A stretch of DNA of 64,000 nt from Gamsiella multidivaricata (lineage: Eukaryota > Mortierellomycota > Mortierellomycetes > Mortierellales > Mortierellaceae), in contig NW_026251802.1 in the NCBI RefSeq assembly GCF_025024155.1, positions 1-64,000 on the forward strand, written 5' to 3'. Shown in pieces: positions 19,927 through 35,600 of this stretch (the stretch's first letter is position 1; the number at the start of each line of letters is the position of its first letter). The position numbers were made by a program, and so were the translations under genes. Below the pieces are notes generated by a model that worked only from the letters and a program-made list of their open reading frames with translations, was not told the DNA's origin and made no database searches.

Positions 19927-21915
19927 TTATGCTTGGAGTTTTTCAAAGATGATTTGCATTCCATTCCTGGAGTACATGGTAATATCAGACTCTGGTTTGG
20001 GCACGAAGCCATCGACGACACGCCAGGTGTACTTCTGGATTAAGCGGGTCATAGTATTCATGACCTGGTTGTAGGCAAAGTTCTGTCCGAGGCAGATACG
20101 TGGGCCGGCATGGAAGGGGAAGAACATGAAGGGACGGACCATCTTCACACGCTCAGGTCCCCAGCGGTCGGGATCGAACTCCTCGGCATCCTCACCCCAG
20201 TACTCCTTCATGCGATGGGTCACATAGGAAGAGTGGACGACGAGCGAGCCCTTGGGGACGAAGTAACCGTTGGGGAGGACATCATCCTCAAGACAAGTCT
20301 TGATGTTGAAGGGCACGGCGGGGTACAGACGTAGGGTTTCGTTGATGACCTGCTTCAGGAACTTGAGCTTCTTGATGTCCTCGTGGTCGGGCTTGCGATC
20401 CTTGCCGACGACCTCAAAGATCTCCTGGCGGACACGCTCCAAGACTTCGGGGTGAGTACCGAGGTTATAGCACATGAAGGTAAGCAGGTTGGTCGAGGTG
20501 TCTCGCCCAGCGAGCAAGAAGTTCATCAACATGTCGCGAAGGTAGATGCGGTCGAATGGTTTGCCGTTCTCATCCACGGAGTTCAAGAAGTGCATTAGCA
20601 GATTATCGTGGCGATGCTCGTTCTCCTCGCCCGCCGCAGTCGCATCGCGTCGCTTGATCTCCTTGACGATGGCAGCATCGACAATGGGCATGAGCACTGC
20701 ATCCATGTCCTTGACCTTCTGAGGGAACTCCCTGGCAGGGACCAGTCCCTGGTAATCGCACAGACGGATCTTCCAGCCGCAGATCTTTTGAGTATAGTTG
20801 AAGGCGCTCACGAACTTGGACTGGGGCACGTCCAGGGCATTGATGCAGTCACCAAAGAGGAACCCTGTGGCAGTATCGATGGTGTATCGCGACCAGAGAT
20901 CTTGAACATCGATGACATCGCCTGCAGCGATGGCCTTATCGAGGATGCCGAAGACCTGGTTGATCTGCGTCTCGATATGGGCTGCACCCTTGTACTCGGT
21001 GACCTGGAAGTGAGGACGGGCGAGCGCGCGCTGGTTCTTCCATGCAGCACCATCGGCGTTGAAGATGCCGGTTCCCATGAAAGGAGAAAAAGCCTTGTGG
21101 AAGGCTGGGCCTATTTTGGAAATTGTAGAGGGAGAGCGTCAGTATGCTGCGTATTGAATACCATTGGCTGAAAAAAGTAAGGGTGGGAAATGAGGCGCGC
21201 GTTTGTATGGCGGGGTCCGTGTTACTTTAGAGTGTGCATATGTGGAGTTAAAAGTATTTTGAGGTGAACTATTCTACTGTATAGAAATAAAAGAACGGCG
21301 TTGCATGTTGATACTTTGGCCGAACCGAGCTGGATCGGCTCCGAAGTGTGGAGGATAGAATATGAGAGTCCAAGCAAGCGAGGATTAAGGTGTAGATGTG
21401 TTACATGTTTTGTGGAGAAGCATCTCAAAATCGATAGTCTGCCATCATTATGGGCTCTCATAGAAAAAATGGGGAGGGGGACAGCATCTTATTTTGAGAT
21501 AAGACTTACCCTTGGGATAGTTCTCAAAGTTCTTGACCAAGATGTGTTGGACAGATGATGGCTCAAAGACCAGGATCAAGCAGTGGCCAACAAACTCGGT
21601 GGTCAGGGTCAGGCCCTGCTTCGACAGTCCCTGGACCCACTTGAGCTCATCACCATCGCGTCTGGCCTTGACATAGGAATATCCAACATCGAGCATGAAG
21701 AGTCTGGTCTTGAGATGAGGGATGGCCATGCCGCGTGGGGGACCCTTCTTGGCCCGCATGCGACCGAGCCAGTAGTAGAGGATCGCAGTGAGGGCCAGCA
21801 TGGTCATGGCCGGGTTAGCCTTGCCACGCTTGACGAGAGCCTTTTGGCGCTGGCGGAGTAGTGTGACAACGTTGGAGACCATCGAGGGCGACACGGATGC
21901 TACTTGTGCGGACAT
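19927..21915 (-). CDS. Cytochrome P450, CYP52/CYP63-like (fatty-acid or alkane hydroxylase type)
   Basis: Two exons (21510-21915 and 19927-21110) join to 529 aa. An N-terminal hydrophobic anchor (about residues 35-52, MTMLALTAILYYWLG) with flanking basic residues fits ER membrane insertion. Landmarks: I-helix AGRDTS, K-helix ETLR (E-x-x-R), FDPDRW, and the heme loop FPFHAGPRICLGQNFA with the Cys ligand near residue 475. Overall spacing and wording (FKHxF-type FSPFMGTGIFNADG, WKNQRALARPHF) resemble microsomal omega-hydroxylases that oxidise alkanes or fatty acids with cytochrome P450 reductase. The single intron (21111-21509, 399 nt) is longer than most in the window. The exact substrate cannot be told from sequence. 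Confidence 0.93.
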
Positions 21916-24900
21916 TGTGGGATGTGATGTGTTGCTGCTGTGCTTTGGCTGTGCTTTGGCTGTGCTTGTGTTGGCAGGGTAATTGGGTGGTTGGTTACCG
22001 ATGCGTTGCGCGTGGGGCTGCTGCTGGTGCGGGTATGAGGAGGTATTCCAGGAAGGAGAAGAGGGAGAGATTGAAAATATACAGAAGGATGGTTGATGGT
22101 ACAGACGAATAAGGTGTGCTTGCAACTCTTGGGGATATGAGCACGGAAAAAGAGGGTGAAGTTAGAAAACAGAGAAGAGGAGGAAGGAAAGGAAGAGGCA
22201 GCCTTCCTTCTTTTTGTACTTTTTTCTTCATCATCTTCACAGATGCTTTCTTACCCCACCGATTGACTGACTATCGAATGAATGAGCGATTGAATGTGGA
22301 TGAGACTAAAAAGTACTGAGTTACATAAAGAAACCCTCAAGAAGGGGAAATGGGGGGCAGGAAGCAACGCAGGCCATGAAAAACATCACTTTAGCTCGAT
22401 GGCGGACCCTGACTGGCTAGTGAATCCATGGCTCTCGGGGGAGGAGGGGGAGGATGTTCCTTCTCTGGTGAACCCACTCTATCCCACTCCTGGTACAGCA
22501 GATCCTCGCTGTTCTCTTTCTAAGGTAGAAAAAGGTGGAGTCCATTTGCATTCCCGCCACGCCACGCCAATGCCACGCGCGCATTGCATCTGTTGCTTGA
22601 GAACATTAGATTTCTCTCCTGGATTCTTCCAGCTGCACTCTTCTACACACAGACACAACAATGAACCTCGCACTCTACAGTCTTCGTACCACCATGAGCT
22701 TCGAATGCTGCCACGGGATGGTCGCACGATTCCCTCGCGATGGCATCCTGCCTCTTTCTCGGACACGCCAACTCTGTAGACATCAACACATACATGGGAT
22801 GGTCTCTATGTACCTCTGTAGCAGCGATGAGCAACAGAGCAGAGATTTCGATGATGATGAAGATGCCTACCCCAAAAAAAAAAATTCAAAAGGGGTATAT
22901 ACTATATATGCGACACAACATAGCCATCAGTTCAAAGGACCCTAGTTCAACAAGGGCCATGTACGGTCCTTCGATACAATAATATAACGTGTCCTTCTGG
23001 TTTGTATGATGATTACCTCTCTATGCTCGTGAGTGGTCACAGTGAATGGGGCACGCATCCTTGTCCTTTCTGTTAAACAATTGGGTCAAAGTAAACATAG
23101 CTTACATATGTAGACTAACCTGCTCACGCACTCCTACACATGTACAACTGTCGTTCTAAAGCGACAAGCAAAGCTGTAATCTGCTGCAGGCGAAGCAGAC
23201 TCTCTGGTCATCTTTCCAACAGGTTTTTTTTTTTTTTTTTTTTTTTTTCGCCTGTCATGTTTCTGGAATGACTCCACCTACACAACACATCAAGGATACC
23301 TGCAACGAGAAACTCCCGATGGGAGGATCCGAAAGCACGAATTTGAAATATCTCAGCTGATTAACACACGCAGCTACACGATGACCACAACCAGACGTCT
23401 TTACAAATTTTTTTATCTATTAGGCTAGAGAAAACATAGAGCGCCATTCTCTTCTTCTGACCCCAATGCAGCATCGAAAGTCGTTTAGCACATGAAAAGT
23501 ACAGGAAAATAAAACAATAAGACGCGTTTGTTGAACCCCCCATAGTCTGAGAAAAACGCCAAGACGACGTAAATCGCATTTTTTTGCCACGCTAATTCTC
23601 CTTGCTCACTCACACCGTTGTTATTCTCTACATGTACTCGTCCCCGCATTCTCGCATTAATGCAATTAACAACCATCCAACTGCCAAGAGCGATAATGGG
23701 GAGTCCTTGTGCGCAAAAGTGGCCTGTCTACATGCTGCGCTCGGTCAGCATTTTTCTTTATCTGACATTTTGTGCATGACTCCATGGATTTTTTTTTTTG
23801 CTGTGTGGAACAGACGTTATCAAGTCATTTCTTAACCAAACCCATTCCTCATTCATGTTATACACTTTTTCATAAAGTAATTGCATTATGGCCACAAATT
23901 CTTAGCGGGGGAGGGGTTGCTTTAACATAAAGCGCTGAAATCAGATATCTATGGAACTGTTCGGATCCTCGACCTTTGATGCAGCTCCAGGCAGATATCT
24001 ATATGGGGTATGTACGTGTCGTCGCGATGATCGTGGTGTTTACATGTTGCTCTCAACTCTCCACAACTCCTCACAAAATTCCTGCAACACATGGTTTGAC
24101 ACAACCTTCTCGGGACCCAGGATTTTTCGGAATTTTTGTGTCGACAGAGTCCAAGGGTTCTCCTCACAGCATTTTCAGATTCCTAGACCACGTTAAGGAT
24201 ATCGCTCAGTTGCGTAGAGCGAGCATTCCCGTGCTCAGCACCTGTTGGTATGCCATCTCAACTAAGGGGGAGGGGGGAGGGAGGGAAGATGGCACTTTGT
24301 AATGCTTAGCACTCCTCCCACCTAGATGATTCCTTGATCCAGCATAGCCGGCCATTTGCGAATGGAAGCAAATGGCGTTGACAGCACGGCGTTTTGGTTT
24401 GTCCCGCATTGGTGCTTTCTAGGAAGCATTCACCTTTTGTGATGGGGCAGCATGTGAAGGAAGGTTTAAAGTGAACATTTCTATTTCTTGCCCTTGGTCT
24501 GTGCACGACCACACCCTTATTTAATCGATACGAAATTATTCTGGTGCGGATACCCAAGAACGATGATTCTAGTGCATTCATAGATGAGCGCGTCAGTGAG
24601 CAGACGAGCAGGCCAGACGGGAATCAGGGGCCTGGTGCAACCATGGTGCAGTAGTTAATTAGGTCTTGGCAAGGACGACAGAGCAATTGTGGAACCACGA
24701 GGCATCATAGAGATAGACGCTGTAAATGAGTCGCGTATAGTGGTTGATAAGAATAAGGATTCTGCTTCAGGTGCGGTCAAGGATCTGATCCAATGTTGCG
24801 TGCGCCTCTAGTCTAAAACAGAATATACGATTGCGCAGATGTCCCCAGTTTCTGTTGTCACCCCAAGAAAACAATAAAATAGACGCGTGGTGCATGCTAT

Positions 24901-25380
24901 CCCAGTTGTTTCAAAACGGCTGCTGAGCATGCATTTCTTGGCTAGAATATGGACGATGGACTCATGAATGCGATCACGATGTTACGATGCGGATAAGTTT
25001 GCCACGAGGAGCAAGATTTGCTGTCGTTTGTTCCCCATAAATTTGATATGCTTTGCTGCGACCCGGACACGTACGCGACACGCGTACGGCAGCATGTTCA
25101 TTCTTTCCATTTTTTCGGCAATTAAAAACTTTGAGGATGCTAGACTGAAGAAATGATTGAGTATATACGAATGCTAAAGGATACAATACTAGATGGGTTG
25201 CGGCTCAAATTAGTCGAATATGAAAAGGGGTCTGAGTGGTGTGGATATAAAATATGTAGCAGTAATAAATAAATATAGTGAGAAAATCGATAGCAAAAAA
25301 CCTGCCGAGGCAATGTCCCTCAGGCTATCTATTTTTCTTCTTGCCCTCAGTGTCACGCTTTTCCTTCATCCCATTCTCTC
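21916..25380. other. 3.4-kb stretch without a recognisable gene
   Basis: The first 300 bp are the P450 leader and promoter: CT-rich on the coding strand, with a GA-rich plus strand at about 22040-22200. The rest shows no conserved coding sequence, tRNA or repeat family on either strand. Notable composition is limited to a 22-base T-run at 23224-23248 and A-runs near 22872 and 23791. It may hold regulatory DNA or a non-coding transcript, but nothing in the sequence shows that directly. Confidence 0.4.
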
Positions 25381-27004
25381 CTAAGGCCGTCCTTGGGTAA
25401 AGTCGCGGTGCAGATCTTTGATCGCATCGATCGAGCCGATGACGCAGCTCAGCAGCCCAATCACCAAGATAATGCCACACCACACTAACTCGTACCATCT
25501 CATCTGTCTCCATCCAAAGAGCTTCCAATAGAACCCAATTGGCAGTACATAGATCAACATACAGTTGCCCAACGCTCCTAACAACGACAGGAACGAGTCA
25601 AAGAACGGTACTAAGCACGCGATTCCTCCAACCACCCCCATGATTATCAGACGCACGATCGTCCTGTAAATCCTCTCCTTCACTACACCGCGTTGCTCGA
25701 CCGAGATACTCATCACGCGCTCGACTTCTAGCGCAAACGAAGTCATCAACACCGGAGCCGCCAATAGCACATGTGCCACGATCGTAATTGTTGCGACCTT
25801 ACGCGAGGCTCCCTCAGGCAAGGATGACAAAATAGGTGAGGTAGCGTCAGGTCCGTAGGTCAGATAGCCGGGTATAGCAACCATGGCGTACATGAAGCAG
25901 CAGGCGATCATGGCCCAGATGAGAACCTTGTTCCAGGCGCGTGGGTATCGCATCGATTCTTCCACATGCATGTAAACGACGTTACCACCAAAGCAGACTG
26001 AGATTGTCGCAACTGCCAGGGGCAGGTTGCGGAGGATCGCGGCGTCATACTTGACAGTGTCCTTGTGGTTCTTGTAGTCAACTGCAGACTCAACCATTGT
26101 CACACCCACCAGCACAGCAGTCGCAATGACACCAAAGATACTAATAACAAAAAGGCAGAGTAAAGCAGTATTATTCTCGCTTGTCGATAGGTTAAATGTA
26201 TAAGTGAATCCTCCAAGCATCTGTAAGCATGTTGCTTTTTGAATACCTCAATAGCGAGACCTCCTTTAAAGTCTTCATGAGCATAAAGGGGATCGAGACG
26301 ACGCCACAGCAAATCCAGATCCAGACCTTATCGGAGATATTGACATGAGCCTGGGTCAAGCCGCGGATTTCAGTACCGGATAGGATGAAGTACATGACGG
26401 GCGCTCCAAGGACAATTGAGGTGTGGAAGAACCAGACGGCGATGAGACCTATCCTTCCAAAGGCTTGCTGTCCAATCTCTTGATACGAGGCCAGGCGCGT
26501 ATGGCCATTGTAGTAGATACATTTGATAATAAGGATCCCTGTGTAGATCGACATAATCATCGACAGGACCAAGATACCGACGCCGATCCACCCGCCTATG
26601 CAGAGCAGAAGGAAATGTGAAATGTGAAGAGTAAATAAGGGCATGTAGAAACCATAATGAGTGAGAAGTGCTGGTACATTGATATCTTTAGACCAGCAAA
26701 CGAATATAGTCAGCAATGGGTGCTCTTCCCCGAGTAAGTTAATACCTTTGGCCAAACTGTACGGGAGACCCAAGGTTCCTGTTCCAGCAACGACACAGAC
26801 AATGTTGAAGAACGCGGAGATGTTGCCGCCTTGCGAAGGTCTTTCTGCCAGAAGATCAATGCCTTGGTCAAGGCCTAGCTCCTTGTTGTTGTCGTCGTGG
26901 TGGCTGTCGTCGCTCGAGATCGAGGTGGAAGAGTCTGAGTAAAAGATCTTCTTATCAACCTCGTATGAGGAGATGCGCTGCTCCGGATGTGGGGATGCAG
27001 CCAT
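25381..27004 (-). CDS. Amino acid transporter, AAAP/AVT family
   Basis: Three exons (26746-27004, 26247-26595, 25381-26140) give 455 aa with about 10-11 hydrophobic helices. A charged, Ser/Asp-rich cytosolic N-terminus is followed by NISAFFNIVCVVAGTGTLGLPYSLAKGG, the conserved first helix of the auxin/amino-acid permease family, in which the G-T-G-x-L-x-L-P motif binds substrate. The central FGGNVVYMHVEESMR block and GYLTYGPDATSPILSSLP are also typical. Relatives in yeast (AVT proteins) exchange neutral amino acids across the vacuolar membrane with protons. Junctions GT-AG keep frame (phases 1 and 2); introns are 150 and 106 nt. The direction of transport is not visible from sequence. Confidence 0.92.
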
Positions 27005-27976
27005 AGTATGCGTGTCGTGTAGATGAAAAGGAGTGAGTGAACGGCGGAATGACAAGGAGAAAGAAAATAGAGTAAGAGGAAATGAGGGAGTAGAGACGAA
27101 AAGTTCAGACGCTAGAGTGGATTGAGAAGAAAGAAATCCTCGGCAAAGGGCCAGGGGATAAGGTGGTGTTATTATAGGTCTCGTTGTCTCCGTATCGGTT
27201 GCCGACTGAGAGTAGCACCATCATGTCCGTGGGAGGGCGATATGATTTTCCTGTGATGATCATTAGGGTCCCTTCGGTCTCTTCGATATCTCAGATTTGG
27301 ATCCCAGAATCAATCGCATCCACGCTCCGCTCTGGAGTGCAGTGCACTAGTCTTTCTAAAAGAAGATAAACTCCCCTGTCGGAGTGCTCTACACGCCGCC
27401 TATAAGTCTGAGTCCCGGTAGGGAGGAAGCAGGCAAGGGGCGAAAGGGCTTAAGAGTCATTCACGGCTGGTGCCCTGCATATGAATGGATGTAAAGGAAT
27501 ATTCGCCCGGCAATAAGGAAAAAAAAAATTCAGAGCCAGCTGGAAGTGAAAACGTATGACTCTTAGGTTCTGGGCTGCTACTAATACATTCCCACGCAGC
27601 CAGTGGGTCCTCCACATATCCAGCGCAGAATATAGACCATGTATGTGTGTACCCGAGTTGCAGTGCTGTTGGTCAGGAATTTCTAGATCCTAGCAACAGC
27701 GTCAGAACAGCGGCGCGCCGTCTATTTTGGTCTCCCACCCACCGTGCCCTGCATCACCATGAATTATGATTTCGTTTGTGCAACCAACCGTGCTCCACTC
27801 CCTCATTTCTCCCACGCTTTTACGCGTAGGCAAAAGGGCTTACACTCCAGATATGCCACCAAGAGCTCATACATGACATCTATGCTATACCCGTCCGTAA
27901 TGGTGTGGCACGTTTTTAATAGAGAAAGATAGGAAGACAATATTAACTAATAATTCCCGGACTATCTGCTCCCTCA
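27005..27976. other. Intergenic region between transporter and poly-Gln gene
   Basis: About 0.97 kb containing the transporter promoter and leader (GA-rich plus strand, 27050-27130) and the 3' flank of the poly-Gln gene. No RNA gene, repeat or coding remnant is recognised. Confidence 0.35.
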
Positions 27977-30100
<2,124 letters not shown>

Positions 30101-30916
30101 TCTCGGATTGGGCGATCAGAAGGGTGCAAAGGGACGACGGTTGGTTTTTTTTTTTGGCGATAAGATGGGTTGGAGAAATACTTTGCAGGAAAGTAACAGC
30201 AGTACGAGTGTGTGCTGATGCCGAGTCGAAGGAGACGAGTTTGAAGAGACGGGGTCTTTTCGGTGGCCATAAAAAGCGCATCAGGGGACCTCTGGGGGCG
30301 ACCACGACTAGCACGTAGGCTCTTAGACGCTGTGTTTCTGCGCGGCCTTGTTCATGCAAGAACGGTCAGAAGAACCTCCGCTACGAATGTTTCTTCTCAC
30401 TACAAATCAGATCAAGCGCGGAGGTCTCAGAGCTATTCGTCTTCCAGTAAGGGACCCAGTCGTAGAGGAGGCATTGCTGCAACCTATCAAAGATCGATTA
30501 TGGATCTGGATCAGGTGCGTCTCTGGTATAACCAGATCCCAGGTAACCAACAATGTTGTCTCAGCAAAAAAAAAAAGTGTCTTTGTCTGTTCCACACAGC
30601 AAAATAAAAATAAAAAAGGAGTCCAAGCACATGCGAATGGTCTGTTGAACGTCTTGAACAATGGCTCCAAGGAGGCACCAGGAGTCATTTTGAGATACTT
30701 CCCCAATAGAAAAAAGGCCCCAGCTGAGATGTGCCGTGTTCACCGAGAGTTCAACTCTGAACGCAATTCTTCATAGTATACTGTATCACCTGAGAAGTGA
30801 CTGCTGCCCGCAAACTTGTTGTTCTTTTTTTTTTTTTTTTACCAACATACAACAGCAACAAGGTAGTCCTCTTCACTCCCTCCTTCACCTAGCTCCCTTA
30901 TTCACAATATACCACT
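30101..30916. other. Divergent promoter region between the poly-Gln gene and RSA4
   Basis: About 0.8 kb between two genes transcribed away from each other. It contains a T-run at about 30824-30840, 70-90 bp before the RSA4 start. No coding remnant is recognised. Confidence 0.4.
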
Positions 30917-32685
30917 ATGGCGGAAACGGCGAATGTCATTGCCCAGTTTTACAACGAGGAGGGAGTCGCCTCAGGACCCGCCCTCAGTCTCCCAGTCGAT
31001 GTGAACCCAGAGCAACTCGCTCTCCTCCTTAACAGCCTGCTCGGCAACGTATGTCTACGATACCCGCGATTATTCATGCTATTGCAGTATCAGGAACATT
31101 CGCGAGAACCATATTAAGCATATCTCAACACACCCTCCTCTCTTTATAGGAAGAAGACCCTCTGCCATATACGTTTGAGGTAGCCGAAACAGAAATCGCT
31201 ACTACTCTGGATCAGGACATCATCCAACCCGGAAAGCACTCAACCGAAGAGACCTTCAAAATCCTCTATCGCCCTCAAGCTGTTTTCCGTGTCCGCGCCG
31301 TCACCCGATGCTCCTCCTCCCTCGCTGGTCACACCGATGCCATCCTCTGCGTTTCATTCTCGCCCTGTGGGACCATGCTCGCTAGTGGAGGCGGTGATAC
31401 CACCGTTCGGATCTGGGACCTCAACACCGAGACGCCACAGCACCAGCTTAAGGGACACAGGCACTGGGTTCAGCATGTATCATGGTCACCCAATGGCAAA
31501 TACCTGGCTTCCGCAGGCATGGATGGACTGGTAATTCTTTGGGAGCCCAGGACAGGAAAGCAGCATGCGATCTTGAAGGGACACTCCAAATGGGTCAGCG
31601 CTTTAGCATGGGAGCCCCTACATTTGAATGCATCCTGTAGAAGACTTGCCTCATCGTCCTCGGACGGCACTGTACGTGTGTGGGATGTGGTCAAGAAGCA
31701 GCTCGAGTTCTCGATGGCGCAGCATACCGCACCAGTGATGTGTGTCAAATGGGCAGGCGACGGGTTGATCTATTCAGCATCAAGGGATAAGTCAATCAAA
31801 GTCTGGGCATCGATGGGCGATCATCCAGGAAAACTGGTAAAGGCGCTTACGGGACATGCGCACTGGGTCACAACACTGGCATTAAGCACGGACGGAGTCC
31901 TGAGGACAGGAGCGAACGATCATACGGGAAAGATTTACAAGGATGAAAATGAGGCACAGAAGCGCGCGTTGGAGCGGTATGAAAAGGCGATCGCATTGAA
32001 TCCGGAGAGGTTATGTTCTGGATCCGACGATTTCACGATGTACTTGTGGCCGAACTTTAAGGAAGAGGTCGATGGAAAGAAGGCCACACCCAAGAGGATG
32101 GTGGGACATCAAAAGACCGTCAATCATGTCAGCTTCTCGCCCGATGGACGGTACATTGCTTCTGCTAGCTTTGACAAGTCAGTGAAGCTTTGGGACAGTC
32201 GCGACGGAAAGTACGTATATATCTTTTAGTTACTATGCCTGATAATGTTTGTAGATATGGCGGCTGACATCCTATACGTGCTTATACATGTATTTCCCCG
32301 TTAGATTTATTGCATCGCTTCGTGGACATGTTGCAGAGGTGTACCAGGTTGTATGGTCAAGCGACAGCAGAATGTTACTTTCCTGCAGTAAGGATAGCAC
32401 GATCAAGCTATGGGATGTTAAGACGAAAAAGATGAAGATGGAATTGCCAGGGCATCTTGACGAGGTATTCACAGTCGACTGGAGTCCGTCAGGTGATAAA
32501 GCAGCCAGTGGAAGCAAAGACAAGACCTTAAAGATGTAAGCCAAGCTTGAACAAGGGATACGCGTGTCAGGCGCGTTTTATTGTGTTGGAGTATGCTTTT
32601 CTTGTAAGGCTGTATTGTTTATTCATAACACTCATTCCTTGTTTCTTTCTCTTCTCTGCCTTGTCCTGATAGCTGGAAATACTAA
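30917..32685 (+). CDS. RSA4: Ribosome assembly protein Rsa4/Notchless (NLE WD40)
   Basis: Four exons (30917-31048, 31150-32210, 32305-32535, 32673-32685) give 478 aa, close to the family length. The N-terminal NLE ubiquitin-like domain (about 1-85, ALSLPVDVNPEQLALLLNSLL then LPYTFEV) is followed by eight WD repeats, starting GHTDAILCVSFSPCGTMLASG and ending GSKDKTLKIWKY. Known of the family: Rsa4 sits on pre-60S particles, and its UBL domain binds the MIDAS of the AAA ATPase Rea1/midasin, whose pulling drives pre-60S maturation. The last exon is only 13 nt and supplies the end of Ile plus Trp-Lys-Tyr-stop; it was recognised because WD proteins of this family end in IWKY. AATAAA lies about 20 bp after the stop. 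Confidence 0.96.
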
Positions 32686-35600
32686 TTGGCTAATTGTTAG
32701 CCATGTAATAAAATAACCGTCAGCATTTGCAAGCAACACGACATGCATGTAACATGATGCCAATATGGATACGAGGATAGGGACTACTGTTGTCGAAGGC
32801 GAAGCTGTTGATTGGTGTGAGACAAACACTGGATTGTGTTGGGTCAGCAGCGACCTCTTTTCTTTCTGTCGCTCTCTTTTTCTCTCTTTCTGTCAAGAGG
32901 AGCAGGTAGCACAAGTGTTGCCTCTTTTGTTTTGTCTTTCGGTGGTTTGGCATAATTGTGGAACGTTCAAAGTTCAAACACAACACATCAAGTAAACGAT
33001 CTTTGGCAGTGCGTGTGATGTACCATGAGGAGATGTTGATGGGTGCTGCACATTATTCGTGATCACTTTTTGTGCACTCCACAAAGAAGAAAAAAGAAGA
33101 GCATGGGATCCCTGGAGATGAGATGGCATGTTGTACGCGTGAGGGCGGAATGTGGTTCAATAGCAGCAGTTTGTACTTTCACGGATATGGACACATATTT
33201 GTAATTTATTTTTGAATTAAACGAAAACGCGCCCTCTTTTTTTTTTCGCCGCTTCCATTTCTCGTCGTGACCCGATCCATATCTGGACTGGCTGCATGTG
33301 TGGTCGAGCGTTTTGCACTCTTTTAATGATGCACACGTTATTTGCCATCTGCTGACCAAACACTAAGTAATCTAAGTGTTTTTGAAATGGTCAAGGCACT
33401 CTTGAGGCCATGGAATGACTGATGGCATAATCAAAGCATTGCACTTAGACTGCGATGCACTTGACACCAACAAACAAACAAACAAATAATAAAATCGACC
33501 GATTGGAGAGGTGGTTTAATCGATTATGAAGACTGAACTGAGTGCAGTTGATCCTTCTCACCTGCGCTTATTTCTTCAGTTCCACTATTTGATTGGGGAA
33601 TGAGTTCTCCAGTCGTTGTGCACCGAGACAGACAAGGGTGCAGTGAGTAGGTGGGTTGAGTGGTGTTGTCGTGAGTCGGATTGGACGCACCCCTGCCCAT
33701 GGTATTCTTCTACTTAGATGGTTGCACAGAAAAGAACAATTCAAAATTCAATAGACTACTGGACTCGACCCAGGGTCAAGAAATGATCGCTCTTTTAAAA
33801 AAAAAAAGTGAGTAGGACAAGAAGTGGTACATCATCGGCAACACGAACAACATGAAGGGGACTTAGGCACGGAGCATAAAAAAATGTGCTAGACCAAAAG
33901 ATTACCCATCGCGCGAATCCGCACGATGCAAGGCGATTATCTGCCAGATGCATAAGCAAAGAGCCGTTTTTTTTTTGCATGATTTTTTTTGGTCACCTTT
34001 TTGGGGTTGATGTTGGAGTAACGAAAAATGAAATGGCCCAGCATTTCCTCTAACCAGCTTCGCACGACCATCTGTTGCCCTGCTGCGGTAATCTGAAAGT
34101 ATGAAGGATTATTGTGTCTCGTACCCCCCTGGCTGTCGTTGTTCATGAGAGACGTTACATGGTGTTACGGCTGATTACTCTTGTAACCAGGCAGGATAGT
34201 ATTCGCCGTGAGTTGGGTGCCACAGGGCTGAGGCGTCTTACAACTTTAAAGCTGTGCTCTAACATCACTCCTAGGCTGGTCGTTATTATCCCGGCTAGCT
34301 GTTTTAATTTCTCGAAGGCGATCTCATAAACATCAAACGATTGCGGCAGACAATGAAAAACATGCACCCACGTAAGCATGCTTTGCTGACCGTTTCATCA
34401 GAGATTTGCAGGGGGAACAGGCGGTGCGCAAAAGGTACTCGGGGGCATGTATGAAGCCAAGCGATCGAAATACAAAAAAAAAAATTCAGGGGTAGGTTCA
34501 TTCGTGCAGAAGTGACCTGGGCGTGTGAACACATGGGGAAGGGTTTGCGGATGCGAGGAAGCGGTCTGTTCATCAATGTGGTTTCTGTTTTTTATAGTTC
34601 TTTCAACCCTGTTGGTTCTTTGATATGTCGGCCCAGTGTCAACGGCTGGAACGCGTGTTATTTAATAGAATCCAACCCAACGGACTGTTCGTTAAGATGA
34701 TTCTACGGTTCATGAGTGCGCTTTCTAAGAATCGATCACCCCACTGGCGCTTTGTTGTTTTCATTCGTGCATAACAGGGTATAATGAAAAACACACACAC
34801 ATAATGCTCTAAACCTCACATAACTAGGAAACGAGGCGTGGTTGTTATTTGTTATTATGGTGAGAGGTCAAAACGGCTAATCCTATTTCATAGTAATCCG
34901 TGGCAGAGGGTCGATACTCTTGGCACCTGCGCGTTTGTCGTATAGATGCAAAATAATTACTTCCCATACAAGAGCGCCTTCTATTGTTGCGGATGTAACC
35001 GGCGTCGTCTCTACAGTTCTCCCTCTCTCCACAGGACACTTGCACTACATGAAACTGCTTCCCTCACAGATCTGAGAGTTTCCCTACAAGGAAAAAGAAG
35101 CGGAGTCGTCTCCGATGGATCCGAAGTTTAGGAGCTCGAACTGCAAGCTGCGGGCAAAAAATTAAATAGGTAGCATGTGAACATAAGAAAACCCTGTACG
35201 GCGTCCATAACAAAATAGAGCAATGCAAAGCCAAAAAAAAAAAAAAAAAGACGGCCATACCAGCATTGCAAGGAATCAGTTGAAGTGGTACACGTGTTAT
35301 GATCCAGAATCAGAAGAATGCTGTGGATCGCCATCGATATGTTACTGCAGTACCATGCGTGAAATATAACATGGATCGGCTCTCAAAGACTCGCATGAAC
35401 AGAAAGGCATTCCTGCATTGCACTTGGGCCATATCAATTAGCAACCACAGGGGAGCATCCGCCTCTCGTTGAGCAGCGCGAGTAGAAGATCAAGCGAGAA
35501 GGGAGGAAGGGACGGTAGGGATCCTTTTTCGAGTAATTTAAAAACGACCTTCCATGCCATGCATGCGGAGAATGTACGAGGTATTAAATGCTCGTGTTCT

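Noticed and set aside
26220..26246. 26-nt micro-intron in the amino acid transporter
   Set aside because: The acceptor at 26141 (TTATTAG) gives a normal 106-nt intron and restores the conserved helix S-L-L-S-I-F-G-V.
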